Part shown: positions 16,704 to 25,760 of the stretch, in pieces
How positions within the stretch are numbered: position 1 is the stretch's first letter
Layout of the letters: the number at the start of each line of letters is the position of its first letter
Assembly: GCF_001439785.1 (NCBI RefSeq)
Contig: NZ_JYLI01000030.1
Location: 1-57,029 of the forward strand
Reading direction: 5' to 3'
Length of the DNA: 57,029 nt
Origin: Pseudomonas poae
GTDB taxonomy: Bacteria > Pseudomonadota > Gammaproteobacteria > Pseudomonadales > Pseudomonadaceae
Position numbers and translations under genes: made by a program
The notes under the pieces: generated by a model
The model's input: the letters and a program-made list of their open reading frames with translations, nothing else
What the model was told of the DNA's origin: nothing
Databases searched by the model: none

Positions 16704-17693
16704 TTAACGGCGCCCGAGCAGGCCGACCCACTGCACCAGCAGTGCTTCAAGCAACAGCACGCGGTTGAGGTTGGCCTTGCCGAGTACCTTCTGGCGCTGG
16801 GCGAGGATCCAATCCTGGATCGCCAGCACCTTGTCCTGCGCACTTTTCTGCGCAAGGTACTGCACCACTTTGCGCATATCCGGCAGACCCAGGCCGCTTT
16901 CGTCCTGGGTCAACTGATAGCGCAGAATCAGGCTCGACCAGTCGCAGAACCAGTCGAACAGCAGCAGCAGCGGAATATCCTTCCACGCGGTTTCGGCCAG
17001 TTGCGTGGCAGAGAGCTCTTGCTTGAGCAGCTTCTTCACGCCGTCCACCACCAGCGCGCGCTGTTCGCGAACGCCCTGAGCCTGCAGTTTCACCGCAGCC
17101 AATGGCGAGCCTGCGGCAAGGGTCAGCAGCTCCACGCGTTCTTCTTCGCCGCAGTCCGGCAGCGCCTGCGCCAGCCATTGCAGGCTCATCGCCTCACTGG
17201 GTAACGGGCACGCCTGCTGCACACAGCGGCTGCGAATGGTCGGTAGCAGGCGACTGGACTGATGGCTCACCAGCAGCAGTACGGTGTCGCCGGACGGTTC
17301 CTCCAGACTTTTGAGCAGAGCGTTGGCGGCGTTGATGTTCATCGCTTCCACCGGTTCGATCAGCACCACCTTGCGCCCGCCCATCTGCGCGGTTTGCACC
17401 ACGAAGCTGACAAGATCGCGCACCTGGTCGACCTTGATCGCCTTGTCCGCTTCCTCAGGTTCCAGGAGATAGTTGTCCGGGTGGCTGCCGGCCTTGAGCA
17501 GCAGGCAGGACTTGCACTCACCGCAGGCATGCAGGTTGACCGGGCGCTGGCACAGCAGGCTGGCCATCAGACGCTCGGCGAGGGCGCGCTTGCCGATGCC
17601 AATCGGCCCGTGCAGCAAATAGGCATGGGCGTGCTGGGCACGGCCGGCCAGTTGCTGCCAGAGGCCGTCCTGCCACGGGTAGGCTTCAGCCAC
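16704..17693 (-). CDS. holB: DNA polymerase III delta-prime subunit
   Basis: 329 residues from GTG at 17693, which overlaps the tmk stop by 8 bases (GTGGCTGA). Clamp-loader features are HGPIGIGKRALAERL (P-loop, slightly altered), the zinc-finger cysteines in CGECKSCLL with the preceding C, the Walker-B-like VVLIEPVEAM, and sensor SLEEPSGDTVLLLVSH...LLPTIRSRC. It is a stator subunit of the clamp loader that places the beta clamp on DNA. An upstream extension of this frame lies inside tmk and is not real. Confidence 0.92.
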   Translation of the reverse strand: MAEAYPWQDGLWQQLAGRAQHAHAYLLHGPIGIGKRALAERLMASLLCQRPVNLHACGECKSCLLLKAGSHPDNYLLEPEEADKAIKVDQVRDLVSFVVQTAQMGGRKVVLIEPVEAMNINAANALLKSLEEPSGDTVLLLVSHQSSRLLPTIRSRCVQQACPLPSEAMSLQWLAQALPDCGEEERVELLTLAAGSPLAAVKLQAQGVREQRALVVDGVKKLLKQELSATQLAETAWKDIPLLLLFDWFCDWSSLILRYQLTQDESGLGLPDMRKVVQYLAQKSAQDKVLAIQDWILAQRQKVLGKANLNRVLLLEALLVQWVGLLGRR

Positions 17694-18318
17694 GGCCGCG
17701 CTCCAGCAAGGTTGGCAGCAAGGCATCGATATTCTGCTGCACCTGGGCCAACGGCTGAGCGGCATCCAGCCGGTGATAACGCGCAGGCTCGGCCTCGGCA
17801 CGGCGGATAAAGGCGCTGCGCACGGCATCGAAGAAGCCATGGCCTTCGAGCTCGAACCGGTCCAGACGACCACGCGCACTGGCACGGGCCATGCCCACGT
17901 CCACCGGCAGGTCGAACAGCAGTGTCAGGTCGGGACGCAAATCGCCCTGCACGAAGGTTTCCAGGCTGGCGATGCGCTCAAGGCACAGGCCCCGGCCACC
18001 GCCCTGATAGGCGTAGGTGGAATCGGTAAAACGGTCGCAGATCACCACCGCGCCGCGCGCCAGGGCCGGGCGAATAACTTCGGCAAGGTGCTGGGCACGG
18101 GCGGCAAACACCAGCAGAAGCTCGGTGTCGGGGTTCATCGGCTCGTCGGCCGGGGCCAGCAGCACGTCGCGAATGCGCTCGGCCAGGGGCGTACCGCCAG
18201 GTTCGCGGGTCAATACCACTTCGATACCCTGCGCACGCAGGCGCTCGGCCAGGTAATCGCGGTTGGTGCTCTTGCCGGCGCCTTCCGGGCCTTCCAGGGT
18301 AATAAACAGGCCAGTCAC
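17686..18318 (-). CDS. tmk: Thymidylate kinase
   Basis: 210 residues from a GTG start. P-loop LEGPEGAGKST at 8-18, DRF/DR-Y motif in CDRFTDSTYAYQGGGRG (LID and dTMP site), TREPGGTP near 36. It phosphorylates dTMP to dTDP. It overlaps holB and follows mltG by 19 bases, the standard order. Nothing is unusual apart from the GTG start. Confidence 0.95.
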   Translation of the reverse strand: MTGLFITLEGPEGAGKSTNRDYLAERLRAQGIEVVLTREPGGTPLAERIRDVLLAPADEPMNPDTELLLVFAARAQHLAEVIRPALARGAVVICDRFTDSTYAYQGGGRGLCLERIASLETFVQGDLRPDLTLLFDLPVDVGMARASARGRLDRFELEGHGFFDAVRSAFIRRAEAEPARYHRLDAAQPLAQVQQNIDALLPTLLERGRG

Positions 18319-18337
18319 AGGTGGTCCTTAGTCAGAG

Positions 18338-19483
18338 TCATTGCGGGCTTTGCGGCGCGGCTGTATCCGGCGCGGACTCGACCGGTGAGTCGGCCGGTGC
18401 GTCGGCCGGTGAGTCGGCTGGAGGCGTCACTTCGTCCAGCGGCTTCACCGCTGGCGCCGGGCTGGAGCGGTAATCGGCGCGGCGCTTGAGCTGAAACTCG
18501 CGCACGGCGGCATTATGCGCATCCAGGTCGTCGGAGAAGATATGGCTGCCATCGCCACGGGCGACAAAATACAGACTGCTGCCCGGCGCCGGGTTCAGCG
18601 CGGCATGGATCGCCTCGCGCCCGACCATGGCAATCGGCGTCGGCGGCAGGCCGGCAATCATATAGGTGTTATAGGGGTTGGCTTCCTTGAGGTGAGCACG
18701 GGTCAACTTGCCGTTGTAGCGCTCACCCAGGCCGTAGATCACCGTGGGATCGGTCTGCAGCTGCATGCCGATCTTCAGGCGACGCACAAACACGCCGGCG
18801 ATCTGCGCGCGTTCTTCCGGCACACCGGTTTCCTTTTCCACCAGGGACGCCATGATCAGCGCCTGATAAGGATCGGTATACGGCGCATCGGCGGCGCGCT
18901 TGCTCCATTCCTGGGCAAGTACGTCGTCCAGGCGGTTGTAGGCTTTTTTCAGGAATTCGACATCGGTCATGCCCCGCACGAAGCGGTAGGTATCCGGGAA
19001 AAAACGCCCCTCGGGGAATACACCGGGATGGCCAAGCTTGTCCATCACTTCACTGTCGCTGAGACCGGACAGGGATTGCACGATCTTGTCGTGCCTGGCC
19101 AGGGCGGACCGCACCTGACGGAAATTCCAGCCTTCCACCAGGGTCAGGCTGTACTGCACCACTTCGCCGCGCTGCCACAGGCCGATCAGGTCCTGGGCCG
19201 TCATGCCCGGGGTCATGCGGTATTCGCCGCTGTGCAGGGGCTGGCCGTCGAGATTGAAACGCCAGTACAAACGCAACCAGAAGGCACCGTCGATCACGCC
19301 TTCGTTTTCCAGGCGGTTGAACGTGCCGGTTGGCGTGGCCCCGGCCGGTACGTCGAGTAATTGCTCCTGGGTCAGTTTCAACGGCTGCTTCAAGGCAGAC
19401 TCGTATTTCCAGGCGCCAATCCCCACCAGCAACGCTGCCGAGAACAGGCCGATCAGCAGCAGTACAATCAGTTTTCGTATCAA
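18338..19483 (-). CDS. mltG: Endolytic murein transglycosylase MltG (YceG-like)
   Basis: 381 residues if translation starts at TTG 19483, two bases after the pabC stop; this gives the usual N-terminus (IRKLIVLLLIGLFSAALLVGIG, one membrane span). The YceG domain carries LVEGWNFRQVR, FPEGRFFPDTYRFVRG, catalytic Glu in ASLVEKETGVPEERAQIAGVF, and QTDPTVIYGLG...NTYMIAGLPPTPI. It cuts nascent glycan strands in the periplasm. The C-terminal 50 residues are a Pro/Ala/Ser/Asp-rich tail with ADSPADAPADSP repeats, longer than in E. coli. Confidence 0.92.
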   Translation of the reverse strand: MIRKLIVLLLIGLFSAALLVGIGAWKYESALKQPLKLTQEQLLDVPAGATPTGTFNRLENEGVIDGAFWLRLYWRFNLDGQPLHSGEYRMTPGMTAQDLIGLWQRGEVVQYSLTLVEGWNFRQVRSALARHDKIVQSLSGLSDSEVMDKLGHPGVFPEGRFFPDTYRFVRGMTDVEFLKKAYNRLDDVLAQEWSKRAADAPYTDPYQALIMASLVEKETGVPEERAQIAGVFVRRLKIGMQLQTDPTVIYGLGERYNGKLTRAHLKEANPYNTYMIAGLPPTPIAMVGREAIHAALNPAPGSSLYFVARGDGSHIFSDDLDAHNAAVREFQLKRRADYRSSPAPAVKPLDEVTPPADSPADAPADSPVESAPDTAAPQSPQ

Positions 19484-19484
19484 C

Positions 19485-20300
19485 TCAAATATCCAATAGC
19501 GCGCGAACGATGCCCTGCAGTTTACGGGTGAGCGGCCCAACCGACCAGCTCATCGCAGCACAGCCGCGCACCGGCCAAATGCCATAAACGCTGTTGCAGA
19601 TGAAGACTTCATCGGCCTGTTGCAGGTGCTCCAGGCTGATGTCAGCCACGGCCACGGGGATGCCCAGCGCTTGTGCCTGGGCCCGGATCTCGGCGCGCAT
19701 CACCCCGGCCACGCCGCAACGATTCAGATCAGCGGTCAGCAACCTGCCGTCGCGCACCAGAAACAGGTTGCTGAAGACGCCTTCGATGACGCGACCGGAC
19801 CTGTCCAGCATCAGGCCTTCGGCATGCTCGGCGTCCTGCCATTCTGCGCGGGCGATCACTTGTTCGAGACGGTTGAGGTGCTTGAGGCCGGCCAGCAACG
19901 GCTGCTCGGCCAAACGGGTGGCGCACGGAAACAGGCGGATGCCGACAGTTTCATGGGCCGGGGGATAGGTCGCAGGCGCAGAGCCTTGCAGAATACGCCG
20001 CACCGGCGCGCCGGGGTTGATGCCGTAGCCGCGCAGGCTGTCGCCGCGGGTAAGGATCAGTTTGAGCACGCCGTCACCCAGGGCGGCGGCAAAGGCCTGT
20101 ACTTCGCTGCGGATCAGCTCATGATCCGCCGCCAGAGCGAGGCGCCTGCAACCCTCTTCGAGACGTTGCAGGTGACGCTCAAGCAGCACCGGCCGCCCAC
20201 CCTTGACCGCAAGGGTCTCGAACAGGCCGTCACCGTAAGCCAGGCCACGATCTTTCAGGGGCACGCTGTCCGCTGGCTGACCGTCGACCCAGCTGTGCAT
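19485..20300 (-). CDS. pabC: Aminodeoxychorismate lyase
   Basis: 271 residues from the ATG that shares a base with the fabF stop (TGATG). Fold-type IV PLP enzyme: DRGLAYGDGLFET near 18-30, Lys in GLKHLNRLEQVIAR near 141 (PLP lysine), EGVFSNLFLV near 175. It converts 4-amino-4-deoxychorismate to p-aminobenzoate and pyruvate for folate. It lies in the fab-tmk string as usual. A GTG one codon earlier is the only alternative start. Confidence 0.92.
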   Translation of the reverse strand: MHSWVDGQPADSVPLKDRGLAYGDGLFETLAVKGGRPVLLERHLQRLEEGCRRLALAADHELIRSEVQAFAAALGDGVLKLILTRGDSLRGYGINPGAPVRRILQGSAPATYPPAHETVGIRLFPCATRLAEQPLLAGLKHLNRLEQVIARAEWQDAEHAEGLMLDRSGRVIEGVFSNLFLVRDGRLLTADLNRCGVAGVMRAEIRAQAQALGIPVAVADISLEHLQQADEVFICNSVYGIWPVRGCAAMSWSVGPLTRKLQGIVRALLDI

Positions 20301-21544
20301 CACTCTGCGAACCGGCGGAACACCAGGGAACCGTTGGTGCCACCAAAGCCGAACGAGTTGGAAATCGCCACGTCGATCGGCATCGTCTGGGCTTCGTGGG
20401 GCACGAAGTTCAGGTCGCAGCCTTCGTCAGGTTCATCGAGGTTGATGGTCGGCGGAGCGACCTGGTCCTTGATGGCCATGACGCTGAAGATCGCTTCGAC
20501 CGCGCCCGCCGCGCCCAACAAGTGGCCGGTCATGGACTTGGTGGAGCTGACCGCCAGCTTGTAGGCGTGCTCACCGAACACCGATTTGATGGCTTCGGCT
20601 TCCGCCAGATCGCCGGTCGGGGTCGAGGTGCCATGAGCGTTGATGTACTGCACCTGGTCGGCGTTGACCTTGGCATCGCGCAGGGCATTGGTGATGCACC
20701 GCGCAGCACCGGCACCGTCGGACGGTGGGGAGGTCATGTGGAACGCGTCGCCGCTCATGCCAAAGCCGATCAGCTCAGCGTAGATGGTGGCACCGCGCGC
20801 CTTGGCGTGCTCCAGCTCTTCGAGCACCAGCGCACCGGCGCCATCGGACAGCACGAAGCCATCACGGCCCTTGTCCCACGGACGGCTGGCACGGGTTGGC
20901 TCATCGTTGCGGGTCGACAGCGCACGGGAGGCACCGAAGCCGCCCATGCCCAGCCCGCAGGCGGCCATCTCGGCGCCACCGGCGATCATCACGTCAGCTT
21001 CATCGTAGGCGATATTGCGCGCCGCCATGCCGATGCAATGGGTGCCCGTGGTGCACGCCGTGGCAATAGCGTAGTTGGGTCCCTGCGCACCCAGGTGGAT
21101 GGACAGGAAGCCGGAAATCATATTGATGATCGAGCCGGGCACGAAGAACGGTGAAATTCGACGCGGGCCAGAATCGTGCAGGATGCGGCTGGTTTCTTCG
21201 ATATTGGTCAAACCGCCAATACCCGAACCCATGGCCACGCCGATGCGCTCACGGTTGGCGTCAGTGACTTCCAGACCTGCGTTACGCACTGCCTGAAAAC
21301 CTGCGGCCAGACCGTATTGAATGAACAGGTCGAGCTTGCGGGACTCTTTGATCGAGAGATATTCCTCGACATTGAAGCCCTTTACCGAGCCGCCAAAACG
21401 GGTGGAATAGGCAGAAAGGTCCGTATGTTCGATCAGACCGATACCACTGCGGCCAGCCAGAATGCCCTGCCAACTGCTCGGCACATCCGTACCCAGTGGC
21501 GACAACATACCCATACCGGTGACTACGACGCGTCTACGCGACAC
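20300..21544 (-). CDS. fabF: Beta-ketoacyl-ACP synthase II
   Basis: 414 residues from GTG at 21544, with AAAGGAGAGTGCT before it and the expected N-terminus SRRRVVVTGMGMLSPLG; the 12-residue extension upstream is ignored. Catalytic triad: Cys in ATACTTGTHCIG, His in NAHGTSTPTGD, His in KSMTGHLLGAAG. It elongates acyl-ACP with malonyl-ACP in type II fatty-acid synthesis. A terminator separates it from acpP (111-base gap), so its expression is partly uncoupled from the carrier. Confidence 0.95.
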   Translation of the reverse strand: MSRRRVVVTGMGMLSPLGTDVPSSWQGILAGRSGIGLIEHTDLSAYSTRFGGSVKGFNVEEYLSIKESRKLDLFIQYGLAAGFQAVRNAGLEVTDANRERIGVAMGSGIGGLTNIEETSRILHDSGPRRISPFFVPGSIINMISGFLSIHLGAQGPNYAIATACTTGTHCIGMAARNIAYDEADVMIAGGAEMAACGLGMGGFGASRALSTRNDEPTRASRPWDKGRDGFVLSDGAGALVLEELEHAKARGATIYAELIGFGMSGDAFHMTSPPSDGAGAARCITNALRDAKVNADQVQYINAHGTSTPTGDLAEAEAIKSVFGEHAYKLAVSSTKSMTGHLLGAAGAVEAIFSVMAIKDQVAPPTINLDEPDEGCDLNFVPHEAQTMPIDVAISNSFGFGGTNGSLVFRRFAE

Positions 21545-21590
21545 AGCACTCTCCTTTTTCTTGATGACGACACTTTTCATCAGCGCTAAA

Positions 21591-21628
21591 GAAAAAACCG
21601 CACGCCGTTACAGCAGTGCGGTTTTTCC
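21591..21628 (-). terminator. Terminator/attenuator between acpP and fabF
   Basis: AAAAACCGCAC (21593-21603) pairs with GTGCGGTTTTT (21616-21626). Read on the minus strand it follows acpP and ends in a T-run. It would let acpP be made in excess over fabF, in keeping with the high abundance of acyl carrier protein. Confidence 0.85.
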
Positions 21629-21655
21629 CTGACAGCAAGCGACGACTACAAACTA

Positions 21656-21892
21656 TTACGCCTGGTGGCTGGTAACGTAGTCGATAGCAGCTTGAACAGT
21701 AGTGATTTTTTCAGCTTCTTCGTCCGGGATTTCGGTCTCGAATTCCTCTTCCAGAGCCATCACCAGCTCAACGGTGTCAAGGGAATCGGCACCCAGGTCT
21801 TCTACGAAGGAAGCAGTGTTGACCACTTCTTCTTCCTTAACGCCCAGTTGCTCGGCAACGATTTTCTTGACGCGCTCTTCGATGGTGCTCAT
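21656..21892 (-). CDS. acpP: Acyl carrier protein
   Basis: 78 residues, acidic, with the phosphopantetheine site DLGADSLDTVEL; Ser37 is the attachment point. It carries acyl chains through the fab cycle. A 191-base AT-rich gap separates it from fabG and probably holds its own promoter; a terminator follows. It is the textbook length and sequence for Pseudomonas. Confidence 0.97.
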   Translation of the reverse strand: MSTIEERVKKIVAEQLGVKEEEVVNTASFVEDLGADSLDTVELVMALEEEFETEIPDEEAEKITTVQAAIDYVTSHQA

Positions 21893-22083
21893 ACCTTGTT
21901 TAACTCCTAATGGACAAATTCAGGCAGCTGGCCAGTGAGTAAGTGTATAGAAAGCCATTTCAGCTTTTCAACTGAAAGCTTCACCCTGTACCCGGTCGGC
22001 CACCTGCCTATAAATTAAGTTGCAGCTTTATAACGGATTTTAGACAGCTCGTATGACATTTTTTTGAAGCGATCCGTCACAAT

Positions 22084-22827
22084 TTAGCTCATGTACATCC
22101 CGCCGTTCACTGGGATTGTAGCCCCAGTCACGTATGCCGCACCGTCAGATGCCAGGAAAGTGACCACATTCGCGATCTCTTGAGCCTGGCCCAAACGGCC
22201 CAGCGGAATCTGCGCCAGCAAGGCTTCACGCTGTACATCCGGCAGTTCGCGGGTCATATCGGTGTCGATGAACCCTGGGGCCACCGAGTTGACCGTGATG
22301 GCACGCGAGCCGACTTCCCGCGCCAGTGCACGGCTGAAACCTTCCAGGCCGGCCTTGGCGGAGGCATAGTTTACTTGGCCTGCGTTGCCCATGGCACCCA
22401 CTACGGAACCAATATTGATAATTCGCCCCCAACGCGCCTTGGTCATGCCACGCAAAACGCCCTTGGACAGGCGAAACAGACTGTTCAGGTTGGTATCGAC
22501 CACGTCGTACCACTCGTCGTCTTTCATGCGCATCACCAGGTTATCGCGGGTGATGCCGGCATTGTTGACCAGAATAGCCGGTGCGCCGAATTGTGCCGTG
22601 ATCTCGGTCAGTACCGCCGCAACGGATTCATCGCTGGTCACATTCAATTCAAGACCGGTGCCCTGAACGCCGTTTTCCTTCAAGGTCGCGGCAATACGCT
22701 CGGCGCCCGCGGCGGAAGTGGCGGTGCCGATCACAACGGCGCCTTGACGGCCCAGTTCCAGGGCGATCGCCTGGCCAATGCCACGGCTTGCGCCGGTGAC
22801 CAGTGCAACTTTACCTTGCAGACTCAT
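22084..22827 (-). CDS. fabG: 3-oxoacyl-ACP reductase
   Basis: 247 residues. SDR motifs: TGASRGIGQAIA near 11-22, NNAGITRDN near 87-95, catalytic Ser in INIGSVVG, YASAKAGLEGF (Tyr151-x3-Lys155 region), PGFIDTDMT. It reduces 3-oxoacyl-ACP with NADPH. It is 21 bases after fabD. The end GGMYMS is the usual FabG terminus. Confidence 0.95.
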   Translation of the reverse strand: MSLQGKVALVTGASRGIGQAIALELGRQGAVVIGTATSAAGAERIAATLKENGVQGTGLELNVTSDESVAAVLTEITAQFGAPAILVNNAGITRDNLVMRMKDDEWYDVVDTNLNSLFRLSKGVLRGMTKARWGRIINIGSVVGAMGNAGQVNYASAKAGLEGFSRALAREVGSRAITVNSVAPGFIDTDMTRELPDVQREALLAQIPLGRLGQAQEIANVVTFLASDGAAYVTGATIPVNGGMYMS

Positions 22828-22848
22828 GCAGGCTTCTCCTAAAAGGTT

Positions 22849-23787
22849 TCAGGCCAGTGCCGCAAGCGCGGCAGCGAAGGCATCCGGGGTATTGAGGTTG
22901 GCAGTCGACACGCCGTCGGCGCAGCGCTTGTTCAGGCCGGCCAGGACTTTGCCCGGGCCGCACTCGACAAGCGTGGTCGCGCCATTGGCCGCCAGCGTCT
23001 GCACCGACTCAACCCAGCGTACCGGCTTGTAGAGTTGCTCCAGCAGGTCGCGCTTGAGGGTGTCGAGGTCGACGGCAACGGCCGCACTGACGTTCTGCAC
23101 CAGCGGGATCTGCGGCGCCTGCCAGTCGATGGCGGCGATGGACTCGGCAAACCGCTCGGCTGCCGGACGCATCAGCTCGCAGTGCGATGGCACGCTCACC
23201 GGCAACGGCAAGGCACGTTTGGCGCCCAGAGCCTTGCAGCCTTCAATGGCGCGTTCGACCGCAGCCTTGGCCCCGGCGATGACCACCTGGCCGGGGGAGT
23301 TGAAGTTCACCGCACTGACCACTTCACCCTGGGCCGCTTCGGCACAGGCCTGGATCACCACCGCATCGTCCAGACCGAGGATCGCGGCCATGCCGCCCTG
23401 CCCGGCCGGGACGGCTTCCTGCATCAACTGGCCACGACGCTCGACCAGCTTGACCGCCTCGGCGAGGGTCAGGCTGCCGGCGGCTACCAGGGCGCTGTAT
23501 TCGCCAAGGCTGTGACCGGCGACATAGGCCGGACGCGCGCCCCCTTCGGCCAGCCACACGCGCCACAAGGCAATCGAGGCGGTCAGGATGGCCGGCTGGG
23601 TTTTATCGGTTTGATTGAGTTGCTCTTCCGGCCCTTGCTGGGTCAGTGCCCAGAGGTCGTAACCCAGGGCGTCGGAAGCTTCCTTGAAGGTATCCAGGAT
23701 CAGCGGGAATTGCGCGCCCAGCTCGGCCAACATGCCGAGGGACTGCGAACCCTGCCCTGGAAAGACGAATGCGAGGGATGTAGACAT
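22849..23787 (-). CDS. fabD: Malonyl-CoA:ACP transacylase
   Basis: 312 residues. FPGQGSQSLGM at 9-19, nucleophile Ser in GHSLGEYSALVAAG near 92, catalytic His in SVPSHCELM near 200, QNVSA near 250. It loads malonyl groups on the acyl carrier protein. The 126-base gap to plsX holds no gene and may contain an internal promoter. Confidence 0.95.
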   Translation of the reverse strand: MSTSLAFVFPGQGSQSLGMLAELGAQFPLILDTFKEASDALGYDLWALTQQGPEEQLNQTDKTQPAILTASIALWRVWLAEGGARPAYVAGHSLGEYSALVAAGSLTLAEAVKLVERRGQLMQEAVPAGQGGMAAILGLDDAVVIQACAEAAQGEVVSAVNFNSPGQVVIAGAKAAVERAIEGCKALGAKRALPLPVSVPSHCELMRPAAERFAESIAAIDWQAPQIPLVQNVSAAVAVDLDTLKRDLLEQLYKPVRWVESVQTLAANGATTLVECGPGKVLAGLNKRCADGVSTANLNTPDAFAAALAALA

Positions 23788-23913
23788 GTAACAAGCCCCT
23801 AATGATCTGGTCGTAGAAAATGCTCACCCCTACGATGGGAGCGCACGAAACTGACAGATTGGATGGTCAATTGAACTGGCCGGTCACATTTAAGCATCCC
23901 CGGGCCGATTCGC

Positions 23914-24924
23914 CTAAGGCAACAGGCCCTCGAGACGGCCATGCAGGCGTTGCGGCAGGTTTTCCTGGATCTCGATCACGGCCCGCGCAATCGCACTCTG
24001 AAAACCCTGCACACCCGCCGAGCCGTGGCTTTTGACCACAATGCCCTGCAAACCGAGAAAACTCGCACCGTTATGCCGGGCTGGCGCCAGGTCAGCCTGC
24101 AAGCGGCGCATCAAGGGCAACGCCAGCGCACCGACCATACGCGAAAGCAGGTTCTGCCTGAACAGCGCCTCGATACGCGCCGCAATCATGGTCGCCAAGC
24201 CTTCGCTCGACTTGAGCAGGATATTGCCGACAAACCCGTCGCACACCACTACATCGGCTTCGCCCCGATACAAACCGTCACCCTCGACAAAACCGATGTA
24301 GTTCAAGCCGCGCGCACCTTGCAACAAAGCAGCGGCGAGCTTGACCTGCTGGTTGCCCTTGATGTCTTCAGTGCCGATATTCAGCAAGGCCACCCGTGGC
24401 CGGGAAACGCCCAGCGCTTCGGCGGCCACCGAGCCCATCACCGCGAACTGGAACAGGTGCTCGGCACTGCAATCGACGTTGGCCCCCAGGTCCAGCAGCT
24501 GGCAATAGCCTTTCTGCGTCGGAATTGCCGCCACCATCGCAGGTCGATCAATCCCCGGCAGCGTCTTGAGCACATGACGCGACAATGCCATCAACGCACC
24601 AGTGTTGCCGGCACTGACACAGGCCTGCACCTTGCCATCGCGCAGCAACTCAAGGGCCACCCGCATGGAAGAGTCAGGTTTGCCGCGCAGGGCCATCGAC
24701 GGCTTTTCAGCCATACCGATGGCTTCGCTGGCCGGGGTAATCGTCAGGCGCGCGCGATCCACCGCCGGATGGCCGGCAATCAATTCTTCAAGTAGTGAGG
24801 GTTGACCGACAAGGGTCAGGTGCAGCGAGGGCGTGGCAGACAGGCTGGCAATGCAGGCCTGAACAATGCTGCGGGGACCGAAGTCCCCGCCCATTGCGTC
24901 AATCGCGATGACTTGAGCAGACAA
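23914..24924 (-). CDS. plsX: Phosphate acyltransferase PlsX
   Basis: 336 residues. IAIDAMGGDFGP at the N-terminus, SAGNTGALMALS near 103, LDLGANVDC near 160, NIGTEDIKGN, and VVCDGFVGNILLKSSEG near 225. It makes acyl-phosphate from acyl-ACP for phosphatidic acid synthesis on the inner face of the membrane. It is 4 bases after rpmF, and so in the yceD-rpmF-plsX unit. The start ATG gives the expected N-terminus. Confidence 0.94.
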   Translation of the reverse strand: MSAQVIAIDAMGGDFGPRSIVQACIASLSATPSLHLTLVGQPSLLEELIAGHPAVDRARLTITPASEAIGMAEKPSMALRGKPDSSMRVALELLRDGKVQACVSAGNTGALMALSRHVLKTLPGIDRPAMVAAIPTQKGYCQLLDLGANVDCSAEHLFQFAVMGSVAAEALGVSRPRVALLNIGTEDIKGNQQVKLAAALLQGARGLNYIGFVEGDGLYRGEADVVVCDGFVGNILLKSSEGLATMIAARIEALFRQNLLSRMVGALALPLMRRLQADLAPARHNGASFLGLQGIVVKSHGSAGVQGFQSAIARAVIEIQENLPQRLHGRLEGLLP

Positions 24925-24928
24925 GTGA

Positions 24929-25111
24929 TTACTCGTCAGCGCCCTTGTCGATCACTTTACGGCCACGGTATACGCCTTCTGGCGATACGTGGTGACGCAG
25001 GTGAACTTCACCGGTGGTTTTTTCTACAGACAGGGTGCTAGCCTCGAGAGCATCGTGGGAACGACGCATGTCACGGGCGGAGCGGGATTTTTTGTTCTGC
25101 TGAACAGCCAT
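24929..25111 (-). CDS. rpmF: 50S ribosomal protein L32
   Basis: 60 residues, basic: [21 protein letters not shown] then [15 protein letters not shown]. It lacks the four zinc cysteines of some L32 forms, as is usual in Pseudomonas. Its place between yceD and plsX is conserved and links ribosome and lipid output. Confidence 0.95.
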
Positions 25112-25124
25112 AATTGATTAACTC

Positions 25125-25655
25125 CTAAACGTTTGGGTCACGCTTTAACTGCGCCAATACACTGAACGGGTTGGACCGCGTTACCTCGTCCTCGCTCGGT
25201 TCGGGCTCGTCATCGAGCCCCTCCGGCTGCTGGCATTCTTCCGGATGATGAGCAGGCACAATGGGCAAGGCGAGCAAAAGCTCTTCCTCGATCAGTGCAT
25301 GCAGATCCAAAGGATCTTCGCCCAGTTCCAGCACGTCATAACCTTTCGGCAACGACTGGGTATTCGCACCCTCCTTCACCACGGCATAACTGCACTCGCT
25401 GTGGATCGGCAGGGTGACCAGCTCAAGACAACGCTGGCAAACCATTTTGACTTCGGTGTCGATAACGCTGTGAATGACCACAGCTTTACGTTCATCTCGT
25501 TCAAAAACGAATTTGGCCTGGACCGTACCGACAGTGTCGGAAAGCGGGTCGCAGAGTCTCTCCAAATCGGCCAGCAGTACTTCACCTTGAAGGGAAGTGC
25601 CACGATCAGCCAATTTGCGCGGGTCAACGTGAGGTGGAATCGGGTCATTCAACAT
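25125..25655 (-). CDS. yceD: YceD/DUF177 protein, 23S rRNA accumulation factor
   Basis: 176 residues from ATG 25655, which aligns with the start of E. coli YceD (a run up to HVDPRKLADRG). The Cys pair MVCQRCLELV near 75-78 and the end NPFSVLAQLKRD are family marks. In E. coli it helps 23S rRNA accumulate and is encoded before rpmF. A consensus sigma-70 promoter sits so close that the transcript would begin about 2-3 bases before the ATG. Confidence 0.9.
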   Translation of the reverse strand: MLNDPIPPHVDPRKLADRGTSLQGEVLLADLERLCDPLSDTVGTVQAKFVFERDERKAVVIHSVIDTEVKMVCQRCLELVTLPIHSECSYAVVKEGANTQSLPKGYDVLELGEDPLDLHALIEEELLLALPIVPAHHPEECQQPEGLDDEPEPSEDEVTRSNPFSVLAQLKRDPNV

Positions 25656-25664
25656 AGGCGCAGC

Positions 25665-25692
25665 ATTATAGGGATGCACCCGGCCATGTCAA
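25665..25692 (-). promoter_or_regulatory. Consensus sigma-70 promoter of the yceD-rpmF-plsX unit
   Basis: On the minus strand TTGACA (25692-25687) and TATAAT (25670-25665) are both perfect hexamers with a 16-base spacer. The expected start point is near 25658, only about 3 bases from the yceD ATG. Confidence 0.8.
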
Positions 25693-25760
25693 AGGAAATT
25701 CAGCCCTGTGCGTCAGCCGGTCACGCCGCTAGAATCGGCCGCTGCCTTGAGGAGATGCCC

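Noticed and set aside
23788..23913. Hidden gene between fabD and plsX
   Set aside because: No start with a ribosome site and only short frames; probably an internal promoter region.
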